Positions 19,385 to 28,539 are shown, counted from the first letter of the stretch. The stretch is 64,000 bases of DNA from Rhodobacteraceae bacterium SB2 (GCA_001642945.1 LGRT01000034.1:310001-374000); one strand, 5' to 3'. The notes: generated by a model from the sequence alone, not told the origin. A program made the numbers and translations.

Positions 19385-20215
19385 GCGCGCAGCCCGACGG
19401 AAGATGGGGCCTGTTTACCATCCCCTTTAGCTTTAAAACTGGCAACATCACCCAACCCTGATTTTGACGGTGGCGAAAACGCCAATTCAGCGAAAGAAAC
19501 GAAGGGCCGTTTTTTATGGTCTTAAAAAAGCGCTAAATGGCGATGGCCAATGGTAAAAAGTTTTCAACGGGCAATCACCCGGTTGAAATGACTTTGCCAA
19601 TACTTCAAATTTTAAGCGCAGGATTTGAAATCGATGTGATCACTCCCACTGGCGCCGCGTCGCGATCGAAATGTGGGCGATGCCTGATAAAGACCCGTAT
19701 GTCACAGGGTTGCTCCATACGTTTGAGACGGCGTTTAAAATCTCAAAAAGCCTTGCCCATTTTGCAGACAAACCATGATCCAAGGTGGTTCCTTTATTGC
19801 CCTATTCATTCCCGGCGGGCATGGCGCGATGCTCAGGCTAGCAGATAATCCAAATGTGAAAAAAATGTTTCATTAGGCGCATAATCGCACTTTGTTTACA
19901 TTGACCATCTATCATGGGCCAGCCGCGCTTTTAGCCGCAGGTGCGGGCAATTGCTTTATCTAAAACAAAATACCAAATTGCGGTTTTATCCGGCGAAACT
20001 AACAAACAAACACCAATGGTTGGATATTTGCCCAGACCCATGCCGTGGTATTTTTCAGAGACGCTGAATGCTTTTGCGGTGTCACTGATCAACACAAAGC
20101 CCGATGCAAGCTGCCATCTTGATCTAGGCTTCTCACAGGCGCCAGGCCGAAAGCGGCAATTAAATTCGGCAGATTGGCCGTAAACACCCTTTTTAACGCG
20201 CTTAGGCAGAAATAA
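19385..20215 (+). pseudogene. hchA: Decayed hchA (Hsp31/DJ-1-type glyoxalase III-deglycase)
   Basis: Three frames in a row carry recognisable pieces of Hsp31 in the correct order. First comes PSPLALKLATSPNPDFDGG (about 19410-19470), then NGKKFSTGNHPVEMTLPILQ with FEIDVITPTGA (19546-19650). A glycine-rich IPGGHGAML-type piece follows (about 19810), then HGPAALLAAGAGN (about 19910-19950) and NKQTPMVGYLPRPMPWYFSE (about 20005-20065), ending near KFGRLAVNTLF. Frameshifts and stops separate them, for example stops after WS and in the region after 19860. The catalytic cysteine expected before HGPAALL is lost (YHGPAALL instead of CHGP). The gene is clearly inactive as a full-length product. Confidence 0.8.
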
Positions 20216-20402
20216 TCGCGATTGGCAAAAATGTTGAAGACCTGCCACTAAGCCATCTTATTTGTTAAGTTAAAAGCTCATTCCCCCGTAGCAAAGACGG
20301 CGGCGTGCCCACCACAACCGAAGGGCTTCTGCGTAATTTCGGCGCAATTGACCTCTGAGCCAAGCCTCACTAGGGTGCCGCAGATACGCTAGGGGATCGT
20401 CC

Positions 20403-20606
20403 ATGAGCATAAGCAAAATAGGTGTCGTTCTTATGATTTGCCTCGGCCTCGTTGGCTTTATTGGCTATCATCAACAAGGCGCCCGCAGTTGGACAGAAAC
20501 CAACGATATCACGGGCGAATATCGCGTCTGCCAAAAATTTTCCGACGCCGCTCAGATGATCTGCGATGCGTGGCATCCAAAACAGTTGATAGATCTGGAT
20601 CCTTAA
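20403..20606 (+). CDS. Small hypothetical membrane-anchored or secreted protein
   Basis: A 67-residue protein with an N-terminal hydrophobic segment (IGVVLMICLGLVGFIGY) and a polar C-terminal part containing two cysteines (YRVCQKF and QMICDAW). AGGGG lies 9 bases before the ATG, a good site. Function unknown. The two cysteines could form a periplasmic disulfide. Confidence 0.6.
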   Translation: MSISKIGVVLMICLGLVGFIGYHQQGARSWTETNDITGEYRVCQKFSDAAQMICDAWHPKQLIDLDP

Positions 20607-21257
20607 GTAAATTGACCTAAAAAAGTTAAACACGGCTCTACATAGCCTTGATTTAAATTTAAAAACGTTTGGACTTAAATTTATAAAGCGTGCCATGTTT
20701 GCGAGAAATCAATGTTATTTAAGATAGACCCTCTGCATTAACAGAACCTCAAAACGATGCAGAAACGTTTATTTCGCGCATGCTAGAGCGTGAATGTTTG
20801 GGAACTAAGAATCGTCAAAGTCTTGCGCCGCATGTTTCAGCATAGATGCGTAGTGGCAGCTTATCAAAAGGCCAAACGGTCAAAACAGTCCTGTAGTTCT
20901 TTAACGCGGAGACGTGGAAATTCTGTTTCATCTCAGCGGCGGCACACGTGCACCAGTTTGGCCGATCCGCATGCGGGCGTTCCAATTATTTCGCTAAACC
21001 CGCCTCTCATTACTATGCGCGCAGCTTATGCAATTAACAAAGAGCTGTAAAGACTGTGCAAGGACCAGACATTTCGCCCCTTCCGCCGATAAAGCTGTAT
21101 TTAAAGCTGATGTTTTAAAATCATGCCTTCATCATTGCAAAGGCTAAAAAGGGTTCTATCACGCCGGCAACTGTGACGACGGCTTCAAATTTTATCGTCA
21201 CAGCCCCACTGTTCCCTCTGAACTTAAAAAGGAAGCTTTTCTTTATTTCGCAACCAT
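20607..21257. other. Region without confident gene
   Basis: About 650 bases. An 86-codon plus-strand frame at 20790-21050 and a frame running to the 3' end show protein-like scraps (KAKKGSITPATVTTASNFIV near 21140-21200), but stops interrupt them. Probably decayed coding sequence of unknown origin. Confidence 0.35.
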
Positions 21258-21836
21258 TCAGTCCGATTGATAATACCCGACAACATCCCCAGCGGTGCTA
21301 ACGCCCAACCCATTTAACAGCCTATTGACATAATTGAAGTAGCCAATAATTTGATTTGCCTCAAGAATTTCACCATCCTCTACCCCTGCAGATTTTAACA
21401 AATCAACATCTTCTTTGGTGATCTTGCCAGGCGATAAAGTTAACTTCTCAGCATAATTCAACAACGCAAGTTCAGCGCCTTCAAAGACATCGCGCGGCGA
21501 ATGGGCGCGCAAGGCGGCCTCTACCTTTGCGGCTTTTTCATCATCCGCCATTAAATGGCGCGCATTCGCCCAATGGTTGGCATAAGAATAAGGGCAATTG
21601 TTTAAAGTCGAAACATAAGAGCTGATTACCTCCTGAAACCACATGGGAATGGTGTTTTGATCATCATGCAGGCAGGCCCGATACAGCGCCACATGTCCGT
21701 TCATTGTGCTGGGGCGCAGAGAATGCACTCGCATAACATTATCCACGGTGCCATGCGGGGTTCGCGCAAAATCCAGCGCTTTTTTCAAAGGCGCATCCGC
21801 CTCTTCATCCGAAATCATCCTTATCCAAGCAGACAT
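21258..21836 (-). CDS. Carboxymuconolactone decarboxylase-family, peroxidase-related protein
   Basis: A 192-residue all-helical protein of the CMD/AhpD superfamily, of the longer peroxidase-related type. The active-site helix reads LNNCPYSYANHWANA. It has the peroxidatic-type cysteine C81 and H88, but the usual second cysteine of CxxC is serine (S84). Family members act as alkylhydroperoxidases or as decarboxylases of ring-cleavage products. The start has an AAGGAGAG site. It is the last gene of the minus-strand catabolic cluster, 83 bases after the Rieske oxygenase. Role in the pathway is inferred from position only. Confidence 0.8.
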   Translation of the reverse strand: MSAWIRMISDEEADAPLKKALDFARTPHGTVDNVMRVHSLRPSTMNGHVALYRACLHDDQNTIPMWFQEVISSYVSTLNNCPYSYANHWANARHLMADDEKAAKVEAALRAHSPRDVFEGAELALLNYAEKLTLSPGKITKEDVDLLKSAGVEDGEILEANQIIGYFNYVNRLLNGLGVSTAGDVVGYYQSD

Positions 21837-21919
21837 ATTTCTCTCCTTTGTACGCTGCGCTGACGAGGCGCTTATTTGCTAAAAATAGCGCAAACTATGC
21901 AGCGCAGTCCTTTGGCCCG

Positions 21920-22960
21920 TTAAGCCGTTTTGTCAATGTGGTTTTGTTCTTGGTCAATCATTCGCTGCAGCTTGAGCCGGAAAAGCTTGGCCCCCGCATC
22001 CAGCCCTAAATCGATATTCGGCGTAATCATATTATCCATGCCTTTTTGAACCTCTTCGAGGATAACTTTATCCTCGAGAAAGGCCATGCGCGCACCGGCA
22101 TTCATTTTCTCGGAAATCTCGGCATTTTGCGGATCCGTGTTGCGATGTTGAAACCAGATATATTGCGTGTTTTTTTCATCAACCGGGGTCATGAAATTAT
22201 AAGAAATATTGACATAGGTCTTCTCGACCGGGCTGGATTTTGGCCCGCCCGTTCCTGGCGGCGTGTAGATTGACATATTTAACGCTATGCCGGGAATAGA
22301 CATTTCATAATGTTGTTTACGATCGCAATTTCCCCCAAAACGCAGAAGATCCTTATAGTAGGGCGATGGTGGCTGATCATAAATCCATCGCGATACAATG
22401 ATACCATCTTCTGTTTTCTCAAGATCAAGCGGTTGATCATCGGTGCCGCTGCCGCCAAAAGACGTGACATGCACCCAAGCCACATGGCTGGGATCGAGTA
22501 GATTATCCACAACCCATAAATAATTGCAGGCAATCGGCAAAACGCCGCCCTTGGTATATCCCCAATCGGGATTGTCAAAATTTTTGATTTCAAAAATATC
22601 ATCTGGATTGGCTTTGTTTGGATCGCCCATCCAAATCCAAAGCAACCGATATCGATCAACAACCGGATAAGATTTCACCGCGGCACGGCGGGGAATATTG
22701 GCTCGCTGGGTAGGCGCTTCAACGCAGGATCCGCTGCAATCAAAAGTCAGCCCGTGATACCCACAAATCACCCTATCTTCGCTTAATTGGCCATGCGAAA
22801 GCGGCAATTTGCGATGCGGACAGGCATCTTCCAAGGCCACAGGGCTGCCATCTGCGCGGCGGTAAAAAACGATATTTTCTGACAACAAAGTCTGCGCGCG
22901 CAGCTCTTGCTTATAGTCTTTACTCCAACCGGCAACGTACCAGCAATTCTGCAAAAACAT
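21920..22960 (-). CDS. Rieske non-heme iron oxygenase, alpha subunit (VanA-like)
   Basis: A 346-residue ring-hydroxylating or demethylating oxygenase. The Rieske [2Fe-2S] ligands are C47-P-H49 and C66-G-Y-H69 (DACPHRKLPLSHG and CGYHGLTFDCSG). The mononuclear iron site shows the D-x2-H-x4-H pattern at D156, H159 and H164 (LLDPSHVAWVH), as in vanillate O-demethylase oxygenases. It needs an electron-donating reductase, and none is adjacent. The start at 22960 follows AGGGG. It is the fourth gene in the cluster creatininase - CMD - M29-like - Rieske - CMD. The substrate is probably an aromatic or N-heterocyclic compound. Confidence 0.9.
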   Translation of the reverse strand: MFLQNCWYVAGWSKDYKQELRAQTLLSENIVFYRRADGSPVALEDACPHRKLPLSHGQLSEDRVICGYHGLTFDCSGSCVEAPTQRANIPRRAAVKSYPVVDRYRLLWIWMGDPNKANPDDIFEIKNFDNPDWGYTKGGVLPIACNYLWVVDNLLDPSHVAWVHVTSFGGSGTDDQPLDLEKTEDGIIVSRWIYDQPPSPYYKDLLRFGGNCDRKQHYEMSIPGIALNMSIYTPPGTGGPKSSPVEKTYVNISYNFMTPVDEKNTQYIWFQHRNTDPQNAEISEKMNAGARMAFLEDKVILEEVQKGMDNMITPNIDLGLDAGAKLFRLKLQRMIDQEQNHIDKTA

Positions 22961-22973
22961 GTATTAGCCCCTT

Positions 22974-23060
22974 CGATCTTTGTGCTCAATCCACACAACG
23001 CTTTTTTCGGCCAGCGCCGGCACCCCGTATCTGGCAAAGCGTAATATGCGCGCTGCGGTT
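22974..23060 (-). pseudogene. Possible N-terminal remnant of a fumarylacetoacetate hydrolase-family gene
   Basis: On the minus strand the reading RILRFARYGVPALAEK resembles the conserved N-terminus of FAH-family hydrolases (ILRYGxxGxEKPG). The frame stops about 15 residues later, just before the Rieske gene, so only a stub remains. The match is short, so this is a suggestion rather than an identification. The 355-base gap between the M29-like and Rieske genes may once have held a FAH gene that was deleted. Confidence 0.3.
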
Positions 23061-23315
23061 AGTCCATTGGAAATAGACCGGTTACATCCCCATTTTGCGA
23101 CAGCCGGAACAACAGCGCCAAAAGCGCTTATTAAGCGGCCCTTCCCCGAGTGATGGCACCGCCTGTGAAAACCATGTGAGCCGCAAAATTTTCCTTCAAA
23201 TTTACGGCTCAGAAACTCCTGCAACACCATGAGCGACAGATTTTTGAAAGGCTCCAAACCCCAGCGCATCAAAGATTGAGCTTTAAATCCGCTACATGTT
23301 TAACAGTAAGGTTGT

Positions 23316-24425
23316 TTACGAAAATGACAGCCGCTCTGCAGGCCCCAGCCCGATTTCCTTGGCAGGGTTTTGAAACGCCTGCGCCAAATCGGAAAAACGT
23401 GCCAAAAGCGCATCGCCTCCACGCAACCGCTCAGGATGCAACACACCTTTTTCCCACACCAAAGCATCATCCAGCCTGATGCTTGGGTCAACAACATTTA
23501 TCGAAATTTCGCCCGGAGGAATTTTTCCGCAAGAATGAAAATGCAGCAAACGAGGATTGCCGAATGCAGCGCCGCTCCAACGCTCGAAATTTTCTGACGC
23601 CGGATGATCAAAGCTGCAGGCCGGATGAATTCCTGCATGCCAAGAATGAATCAAATAGGGATCGATATTATATTTTTTAGCAACCATTTCATAATGGGTT
23701 TGGGCCGATAAAATATCGCGTTGACTGCCTCTAAACCCGGTGATGTCCGCGCCTTTAAAATCAATCAAAAGCGTATCGCGCAATTCGCAGGCATAAGGCT
23801 TATAATATTGCGACCCGGTTCCGGTCAAAAATCCATTTTGAGCGATGCACCCGCTGAATGCAAATATCGGAACAGGGTTAAAAATCGAAAGCGGGAAGCG
23901 TTTTAAGTAAATATCCGAATGTTCAAACTCGCCGTTTTGCAGAGATCCTGAAAAATCGGTGCCCGCAGGACAGGTGACTTGAATGCGCTTTGCGGCCGCA
24001 AACGCTGCCTCTATAAGCCCTTTCAGCTCTGCAAAACCCGCATAGTCTGCCCGAGCAAAGCTGGATAAAAACATATCACTATCAATCGCATAGCTGATGA
24101 TCGAGCGCGCGGGTATCTTATTCTTCTGAAATCGAAGCTGGTCGCCCAATCTTGCCAGAAACAAACTGTGATCTGCTGCCGCCAGTTTTGCCGCCAATTC
24201 GGGGCTAGGGTCTTTGATATCTGGTTCAAACGCGATTTCGAACAACGTAACCTCAAAACCAAGCGTCTTGGCCGCTTCGGCGACGAGCCCATGAAGCTTT
24301 GGATCATAATACCCCTCATCACAAGCTTCGTGCACAATCAGAAGCGTATCACCAGCCTCGCCTTTTGCGCAATTAAACAAAATGTTCTTCGCAGCCTGCT
24401 CAACGTTTTTGATCAACTCACTCAT
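23316..24425 (-). CDS. Peptidase M29/NicX-like metalloenzyme
   Basis: A 369-residue protein resembling the M29 aminopeptidase-T fold family, which includes the ring-cleaving 2,5-dihydroxypyridine dioxygenase NicX. The C-terminal half has a dense set of potential metal ligands: HSWHAGIHPACSF starting at residue 260, WSGAAFGNPRLLHFHSCG around 283-300, and GEISINVVDPSIR after it. The N-terminal half has alternating alpha/beta character. The setting beside a Rieske oxygenase favours a catabolic ring-cleavage or hydrolase role over a peptidase. Assignment to NicX activity is not established. Confidence 0.65.
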   Translation of the reverse strand: MSELIKNVEQAAKNILFNCAKGEAGDTLLIVHEACDEGYYDPKLHGLVAEAAKTLGFEVTLFEIAFEPDIKDPSPELAAKLAAADHSLFLARLGDQLRFQKNKIPARSIISYAIDSDMFLSSFARADYAGFAELKGLIEAAFAAAKRIQVTCPAGTDFSGSLQNGEFEHSDIYLKRFPLSIFNPVPIFAFSGCIAQNGFLTGTGSQYYKPYACELRDTLLIDFKGADITGFRGSQRDILSAQTHYEMVAKKYNIDPYLIHSWHAGIHPACSFDHPASENFERWSGAAFGNPRLLHFHSCGKIPPGEISINVVDPSIRLDDALVWEKGVLHPERLRGGDALLARFSDLAQAFQNPAKEIGLGPAERLSFS

Positions 24426-24579
24426 TCCTGTTCACTTCACCGCTGATGGCGCGCGCCCACGCCAGAGATTTACGCCGCCATATAAGGACAAAAACACAGA
24501 TTTTGGCAAGGCCACGATCAAGCCGTGATATGGATTATGCATCACGGCCCTCTAAAACCACTTGGGCGTGTAGCTCCAA

Positions 24580-24915
24580 CTATTGAGAAAACTGATCATA
24601 TGCCTCCAGGGCTTTGGCGCTGTAAGAGATAGAAGGCCCTCCTCCCATATACGAAATCATTTCAAGCGCTTCACAAAGTTCTTCTCGAGAGGTTTTCAGC
24701 CGCACAAGCGCTTTCATATGATACGCGATGCAGGGATCGCAGCGGGTTGAAATCGCAATGCCAAGGGCAATCAATTCTTTTGTTTTTTCGTCTAAAGCAT
24801 CACTTTTTTTCGCCGCCTTGCCCATAGCAGCAAAAGCCGTAAAAAGTTCGGACGCCTCTTTGTGATACACACCCGTACTTTGAATGGTTTCATCCAGAAA
24901 CTTTTGCCAATCCAT
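24580..24915 (-). CDS. Carboxymuconolactone decarboxylase family protein (AhpD-like)
   Basis: A 111-residue all-helical protein with the canonical CMD/AhpD active site TRCDPCIAYHMKAL (C59, C62, H66). Unlike the second CMD protein in this cluster, it keeps both cysteines. Members function as thiol-dependent peroxidases or decarboxylases in aromatic catabolism. The start at 24915 is chosen for its GGGGAG ribosome binding site; the in-frame extension to 24978 has none. It lies between the creatininase and the M29-like genes. Confidence 0.85.
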   Translation of the reverse strand: MDWQKFLDETIQSTGVYHKEASELFTAFAAMGKAAKKSDALDEKTKELIALGIAISTRCDPCIAYHMKALVRLKTSREELCEALEMISYMGGGPSISYSAKALEAYDQFSQ

Positions 24916-25010
24916 AATATGTTCTCCCCTGCTCGCAGTTTTCAAACTTATCAGAATTTGAACTGCGTGACGCAACAATTAAAATTTAACCCTCGGCTTT
25001 GATGCCTTGA

Positions 25011-25751
25011 TCAAACGTAACACCCTACGAATTTTTCGTAGTCTTTAATGAGAGCAGACACAGCCGCAGCTTTGAGCCGCGCACCATGCGCCCGAGTGGC
25101 CAAAGCCGAATGCGATCCGACCCGACCATCCGGAAATTGCGCACGATGTTCATGTGCCGACCCATGTTTGTCACCCGCATGGGTTCGAACAAAATCTTGG
25201 GTAAGTTTTTCAGGTGGCGCACTGGCCAAAGCAGCATCCACGCCGCGATGCGCAACTTGCGTAATAGCGATTTCGGATGGGGTGGCATGCATACCCTCCC
25301 AATCTCCGTAGAGCGTTTGACGCAGCAGATTGACAGCCTCAAACTCCCACCAGCTTTTGATCCGCAATTTTGCCTTTGAAACTGCATCTGCAGCCTCGGC
25401 TAAAGGCTCTAAATTGGCGCCGTGGCCATTTAAAATATAAATATGCCGAAAACCATGCCGCTCTAGCGCGTGAAAGATCTCGCCACATAAATTTCGATAG
25501 GTCTCTTGAGAAATCGAAATCGTCCCTGCGAAGCCCATATTGAACTCAGCAGGCGCGTATCCCAGCGGCGGCGCAACAAGAAAGTTTGCCGCTTCGCCAG
25601 CCGCGACCGCAATATCATCCGCGCAAAGCATATCAGTGCCAATCAAACCGATGGGACCATGCTGTTCGATCGAGCCGGTTGGAATAAGAATACCATCCGA
25701 TATCGCCAAATATGCGTCAATTTCCTGCCAAGTTGAATGGATAAGTCTCAT
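25011..25751 (-). CDS. Creatininase family amidohydrolase
   Basis: A 246-residue member of the creatininase/creatinine amidohydrolase family (zinc- or manganese-dependent cyclic amide hydrolases). Visible motifs include IPTGSIEQHGP near residues 23-33 with a metal-binding E29 and H31, then D40, followed by YILNGHGANLEP near residue 107, and DWEGMHATPSEIAIT in place of the usual EHAGxxETS. The family includes creatininase and enzymes of amide-ring catabolism. It is first in the minus-strand cluster and lies close to the amino acid-type ABC transporter. The natural substrate is unknown. Confidence 0.85.
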   Translation of the reverse strand: MRLIHSTWQEIDAYLAISDGILIPTGSIEQHGPIGLIGTDMLCADDIAVAAGEAANFLVAPPLGYAPAEFNMGFAGTISISQETYRNLCGEIFHALERHGFRHIYILNGHGANLEPLAEAADAVSKAKLRIKSWWEFEAVNLLRQTLYGDWEGMHATPSEIAITQVAHRGVDAALASAPPEKLTQDFVRTHAGDKHGSAHEHRAQFPDGRVGSHSALATRAHGARLKAAAVSALIKDYEKFVGCYV

Positions 25752-25808
25752 TTAAAATAAACTATACTTCACGAAATGGAGACTGTGCAGCCTCGCGGGC
25801 CTAGACGT

Positions 25809-25833
25809 AAAAAGGTGCCCGAAGGCACCTTTT
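25809..25833 (-). terminator. Intrinsic terminator of the ABC binding-protein gene
   Basis: On the minus strand, AAAAGGTGCC and GGCACCTTTT form a perfect 10-bp stem closed by an extra-stable TTCG tetraloop and ending in TTTTT. It lies 8 bases after the stop of the substrate-binding protein gene and separates it from the creatininase gene downstream, so the catabolic genes probably have their own promoter. Confidence 0.9.
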
Positions 25834-25840
25834 GAGGGTT

Positions 25841-26611
25841 TTAATTAAGCTTCCACTTATCATCTAATTCTTTAAAAAAGCCGCGCTCTTGCTTGAGTTT
25901 GATCCAAGTGTTGACATAATTGATCCAAACTTGATCTGCCTGCGGCAATAACATCGCGATTGGCGTGGGTGATTTTGGCGCTGAAACCGGTACAATCATC
26001 AAATCAGAATGAATCGCTACCAATTTATTCGCCTCTACGTTTGACGTAATATGTGCATCAGCGCGACCGCTCAGCACCTGTTGGAACGGCTGCGCGGGAG
26101 CTTCTACGATCACATGCTTCGCATCAGGGAAATACTGTTTGACCTGTTTTTCCTGCGTTGTACCTAGGGTTGCAGCAACGTGCACATCCGCCTTGTTGAG
26201 ATCCTCCCAATCTTTATATTTATCAGCATTTGACTTCAACGTCAGCGGAACTGTGGCAAGCGAGAAATAGCTGTCAGAATAGCCTGTTGCTTTTGCGCGC
26301 GCCGGCGAAACCGAGGCAGATCCCGTCATATGGTACTTGCCCGCCGTAATGCCAGCGACCAGCGTTTTCCATTCTGTCGGGACCAGCTCTAATTCAACGC
26401 CAAGGTCTGCCGCAAGCTGGGTCATCACATCGATATCAAACCCCGTATACGAATTAGTTGCCGAATCCTTCATCGTCATCGGGTTCCAATCCCCCGTCGT
26501 GCCCACTTTCAACGTTCCGCTGCTTAAAATATCCTGTAAAGCGCCCGCGTGGACTTGAACGGATGACACCGCCATTACCATTGCTGCTGCAATTACCTTA
26601 GCTAACTTCAT
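25841..26611 (-). CDS. Polar amino acid-type ABC transporter substrate-binding protein (family 3)
   Basis: A 256-residue periplasmic binding protein with a signal peptide (MKLAKVIAAAMVMAVSSVQVHA). It has the family-3 opening LSSGTLKVGTTGDWNPMTM, then YTGFDIDVMTQLAADLGVELE and the MTGSASVSPARAKATGYSDSY strand. Such proteins bind polar amino acids or related amines. The start at 26611 follows GGAG at good spacing. It is divergent from the ATPase and permease genes across a 141-base gap that should hold both promoters. It ends at a strong terminator. Confidence 0.9.
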   Translation of the reverse strand: MKLAKVIAAAMVMAVSSVQVHAGALQDILSSGTLKVGTTGDWNPMTMKDSATNSYTGFDIDVMTQLAADLGVELELVPTEWKTLVAGITAGKYHMTGSASVSPARAKATGYSDSYFSLATVPLTLKSNADKYKDWEDLNKADVHVAATLGTTQEKQVKQYFPDAKHVIVEAPAQPFQQVLSGRADAHITSNVEANKLVAIHSDLMIVPVSAPKSPTPIAMLLPQADQVWINYVNTWIKLKQERGFFKELDDKWKLN

Positions 26612-26752
26612 GATTATCTCCATAATTTGTAATTTCCTCAACAAAAGGAACGCAAAGCTGCAGAAAAAGCAACAAGATTTGGAGATTTAGGCATCGTATC
26701 ATTGCCTTTATCGGTTTTGAGGTGTTTGTTAGGGCGAATATTTGGAGATTTC

Positions 26753-27505
26753 ATGCCTAAAAGCCCACGAGATAATGATATTGAGATTAAAGATATCTCA
26801 AAAAATTTTGGTAAATTCGCCGCCTTAAAGGATGTTTCGCTAAGCGTAAAGCAAGGAGAGCGCGTTGTTGTCTGTGGCCCCTCTGGATCTGGAAAGTCTA
26901 CATTAATAAGATGTATCAACGGATTAGAGATCCATGATGCGGGATCAATTACGGTTGATGGCATCATATTAAACCATAAAACCAAATCTCTTGAACAGAT
27001 CAGATCGCGCGTTGGCATGGTTTTTCAACAATTCAATCTTTTTCCCCATTTGACTGTTTTGGAAAATATCACGCTTGGGCCGGTTCGTGCCAAAAAAGTG
27101 ACCCGTCAAGAGGCGGATAGCCGGGCCATGGGGTATTTAGAACGGGTTAAAATCCCCGAACAAGCGCATAAATATCCGGGCCAATTGTCGGGCGGGCAAC
27201 AACAAAGGGTGGCGATTGCCCGGTCTTTATGTATGGAGCCAAAAATTCTATTATTTGACGAGCCAACATCGGCTTTGGACCCAGAAATGATCAGCGAAGT
27301 GCTTGAGGTGATGATTGAACTGGCCGATACCGGAATGACAATGATTTGCGTCACCCATGAAATGGGGTTTGCACGGCGGGTGGCCGATACAATGATTTTT
27401 ATGGATCAAGGTCGGATCGTTGAAACTGCGCCTCCAGCCAAATTTTTTGATTCTCCAGATACCGATCGGTGTAAGACCTTTCTTCAACAAATTCTGCATC
27501 ACTAG
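26753..27505 (+). CDS. Polar amino acid ABC transporter ATP-binding protein
   Basis: A 250-residue ABC ATPase of the GlnQ/HisP type. Walker A is GPSGSGKST at residues 42-50, the Q-loop is VFQQFNLFPHLTV, the signature is LSGGQQQR and Walker B is ILLFDEPTSALD, with the switch histidine in THEMGFAR. The start at 26753 has GGAG upstream; an upstream in-frame ATG at 26702 is less likely. The permease gene begins 9 bases after the stop. It probably energises uptake of the compound processed by the neighbouring catabolic genes. Confidence 0.93.
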   Translation: MPKSPRDNDIEIKDISKNFGKFAALKDVSLSVKQGERVVVCGPSGSGKSTLIRCINGLEIHDAGSITVDGIILNHKTKSLEQIRSRVGMVFQQFNLFPHLTVLENITLGPVRAKKVTRQEADSRAMGYLERVKIPEQAHKYPGQLSGGQQQRVAIARSLCMEPKILLFDEPTSALDPEMISEVLEVMIELADTGMTMICVTHEMGFARRVADTMIFMDQGRIVETAPPAKFFDSPDTDRCKTFLQQILHH

Positions 27506-27514
27506 AGTAATTAG

Positions 27515-28255
27515 ATGAAAAAGCTGGCAATTTTATTATTTTTAATTCTGTTTCTGTCGGGTTGCTCTGACAATTGGGGATGGTATGTGGTCAACCCCTA
27601 CAGCAAATCCGGTTGGATAAACTTAAAATTCCTTATGTCGGGATATTATTTCACGCTGTTGCTATCCTTCACCTCGATTTTCATTTCGATTGCCGTTGGA
27701 TTATTGGTCGCGCTGCCCGGTCTATCGAAAAATCCGTGGCTTAGGAATTTTAACCGCGTCTATGTCGAAATTGTGAGATCGGTTCCTATTCTGGTTCTCA
27801 TTTTATGGGTGTATTATGGCCTGCCTCCAATGACAGGTCTGGAAATAAACGTTTTCTGGGCTGGAGTAATTGCCCTGGCATTGTCCGATAGTGCCTTCCA
27901 AGCGGAGATATTCCGCGCAGGAATACAATCCATCGATAGAGGCCAATATGAAGCGTCACATTCCATTTCATTAAATTACAAAGATACGATGCGGTTTGTG
28001 ATCTTACCGCAAGCCATACGTCGTATTCTTCCAGCGTTAGGCAATCAACTGGTTTATATGTTGAAAATGTCGTCACTGGTTTCTGTAATTGGCATGCAAG
28101 AACTGACGCGAAAAGCCAACGAGCTTGTTGTGACAGAATATCGGCCTTTGGAAATTTATACCATTTTAGTACTGGAATATTTGGTGCTTATTTTGGTCGT
28201 TTCTGCGGGCGTGCGGTGGCTAGAGCGGCGCCTTAAATCAGATGAGCGGGTTTAA
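27515..28255 (+). CDS. Polar amino acid ABC transporter permease (HisM/GlnP type)
   Basis: A 246-residue inner-membrane permease. It starts with a lipobox-like sequence (LLFLILFLSGCSDNWGW) before the transporter domain proper. The core has about five helices and an EAA-type coupling loop near ASHSISLNYKDTMRFVILPQAIRR. Only one permease gene is present, so it probably acts as a homodimer. It is cotranscribed with the ATPase gene. Downstream of 28255 there is a short tail without a recognised gene. Confidence 0.9.
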   Translation: MKKLAILLFLILFLSGCSDNWGWYVVNPYSKSGWINLKFLMSGYYFTLLLSFTSIFISIAVGLLVALPGLSKNPWLRNFNRVYVEIVRSVPILVLILWVYYGLPPMTGLEINVFWAGVIALALSDSAFQAEIFRAGIQSIDRGQYEASHSISLNYKDTMRFVILPQAIRRILPALGNQLVYMLKMSSLVSVIGMQELTRKANELVVTEYRPLEIYTILVLEYLVLILVVSAGVRWLERRLKSDERV

Positions 28256-28539
28256 AGCCGATAAAGCAACGGCAGACCCGAAAACCGGAAAAACGGTGGT
28301 ACTGGCTTATCTGTTTACATCAGATAATTATATGGTCACCATAATCTGCTTCCGGCGGATGAACCGGGTAAAAGCTTATATCTTAAGCCCTTTGATATCT
28401 GGATCTATCTGGCAGAAATTCACTTTTAGTCTTGTATCGCTTTGGCAGCTCCAAAAAACGGAAATTTAAAAAGAAGTGTGGAACTTTTCAAACTTTGATA
28501 CATCATAATTTGAAAAGTTAATTTAAGGGGTTTTCGAGG

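Noticed and set aside
25810-25833. Strong hairpin considered as an attenuator or riboswitch part
   Set aside because: Its position just after a stop codon and the TTTTT tail fit an ordinary intrinsic terminator better.
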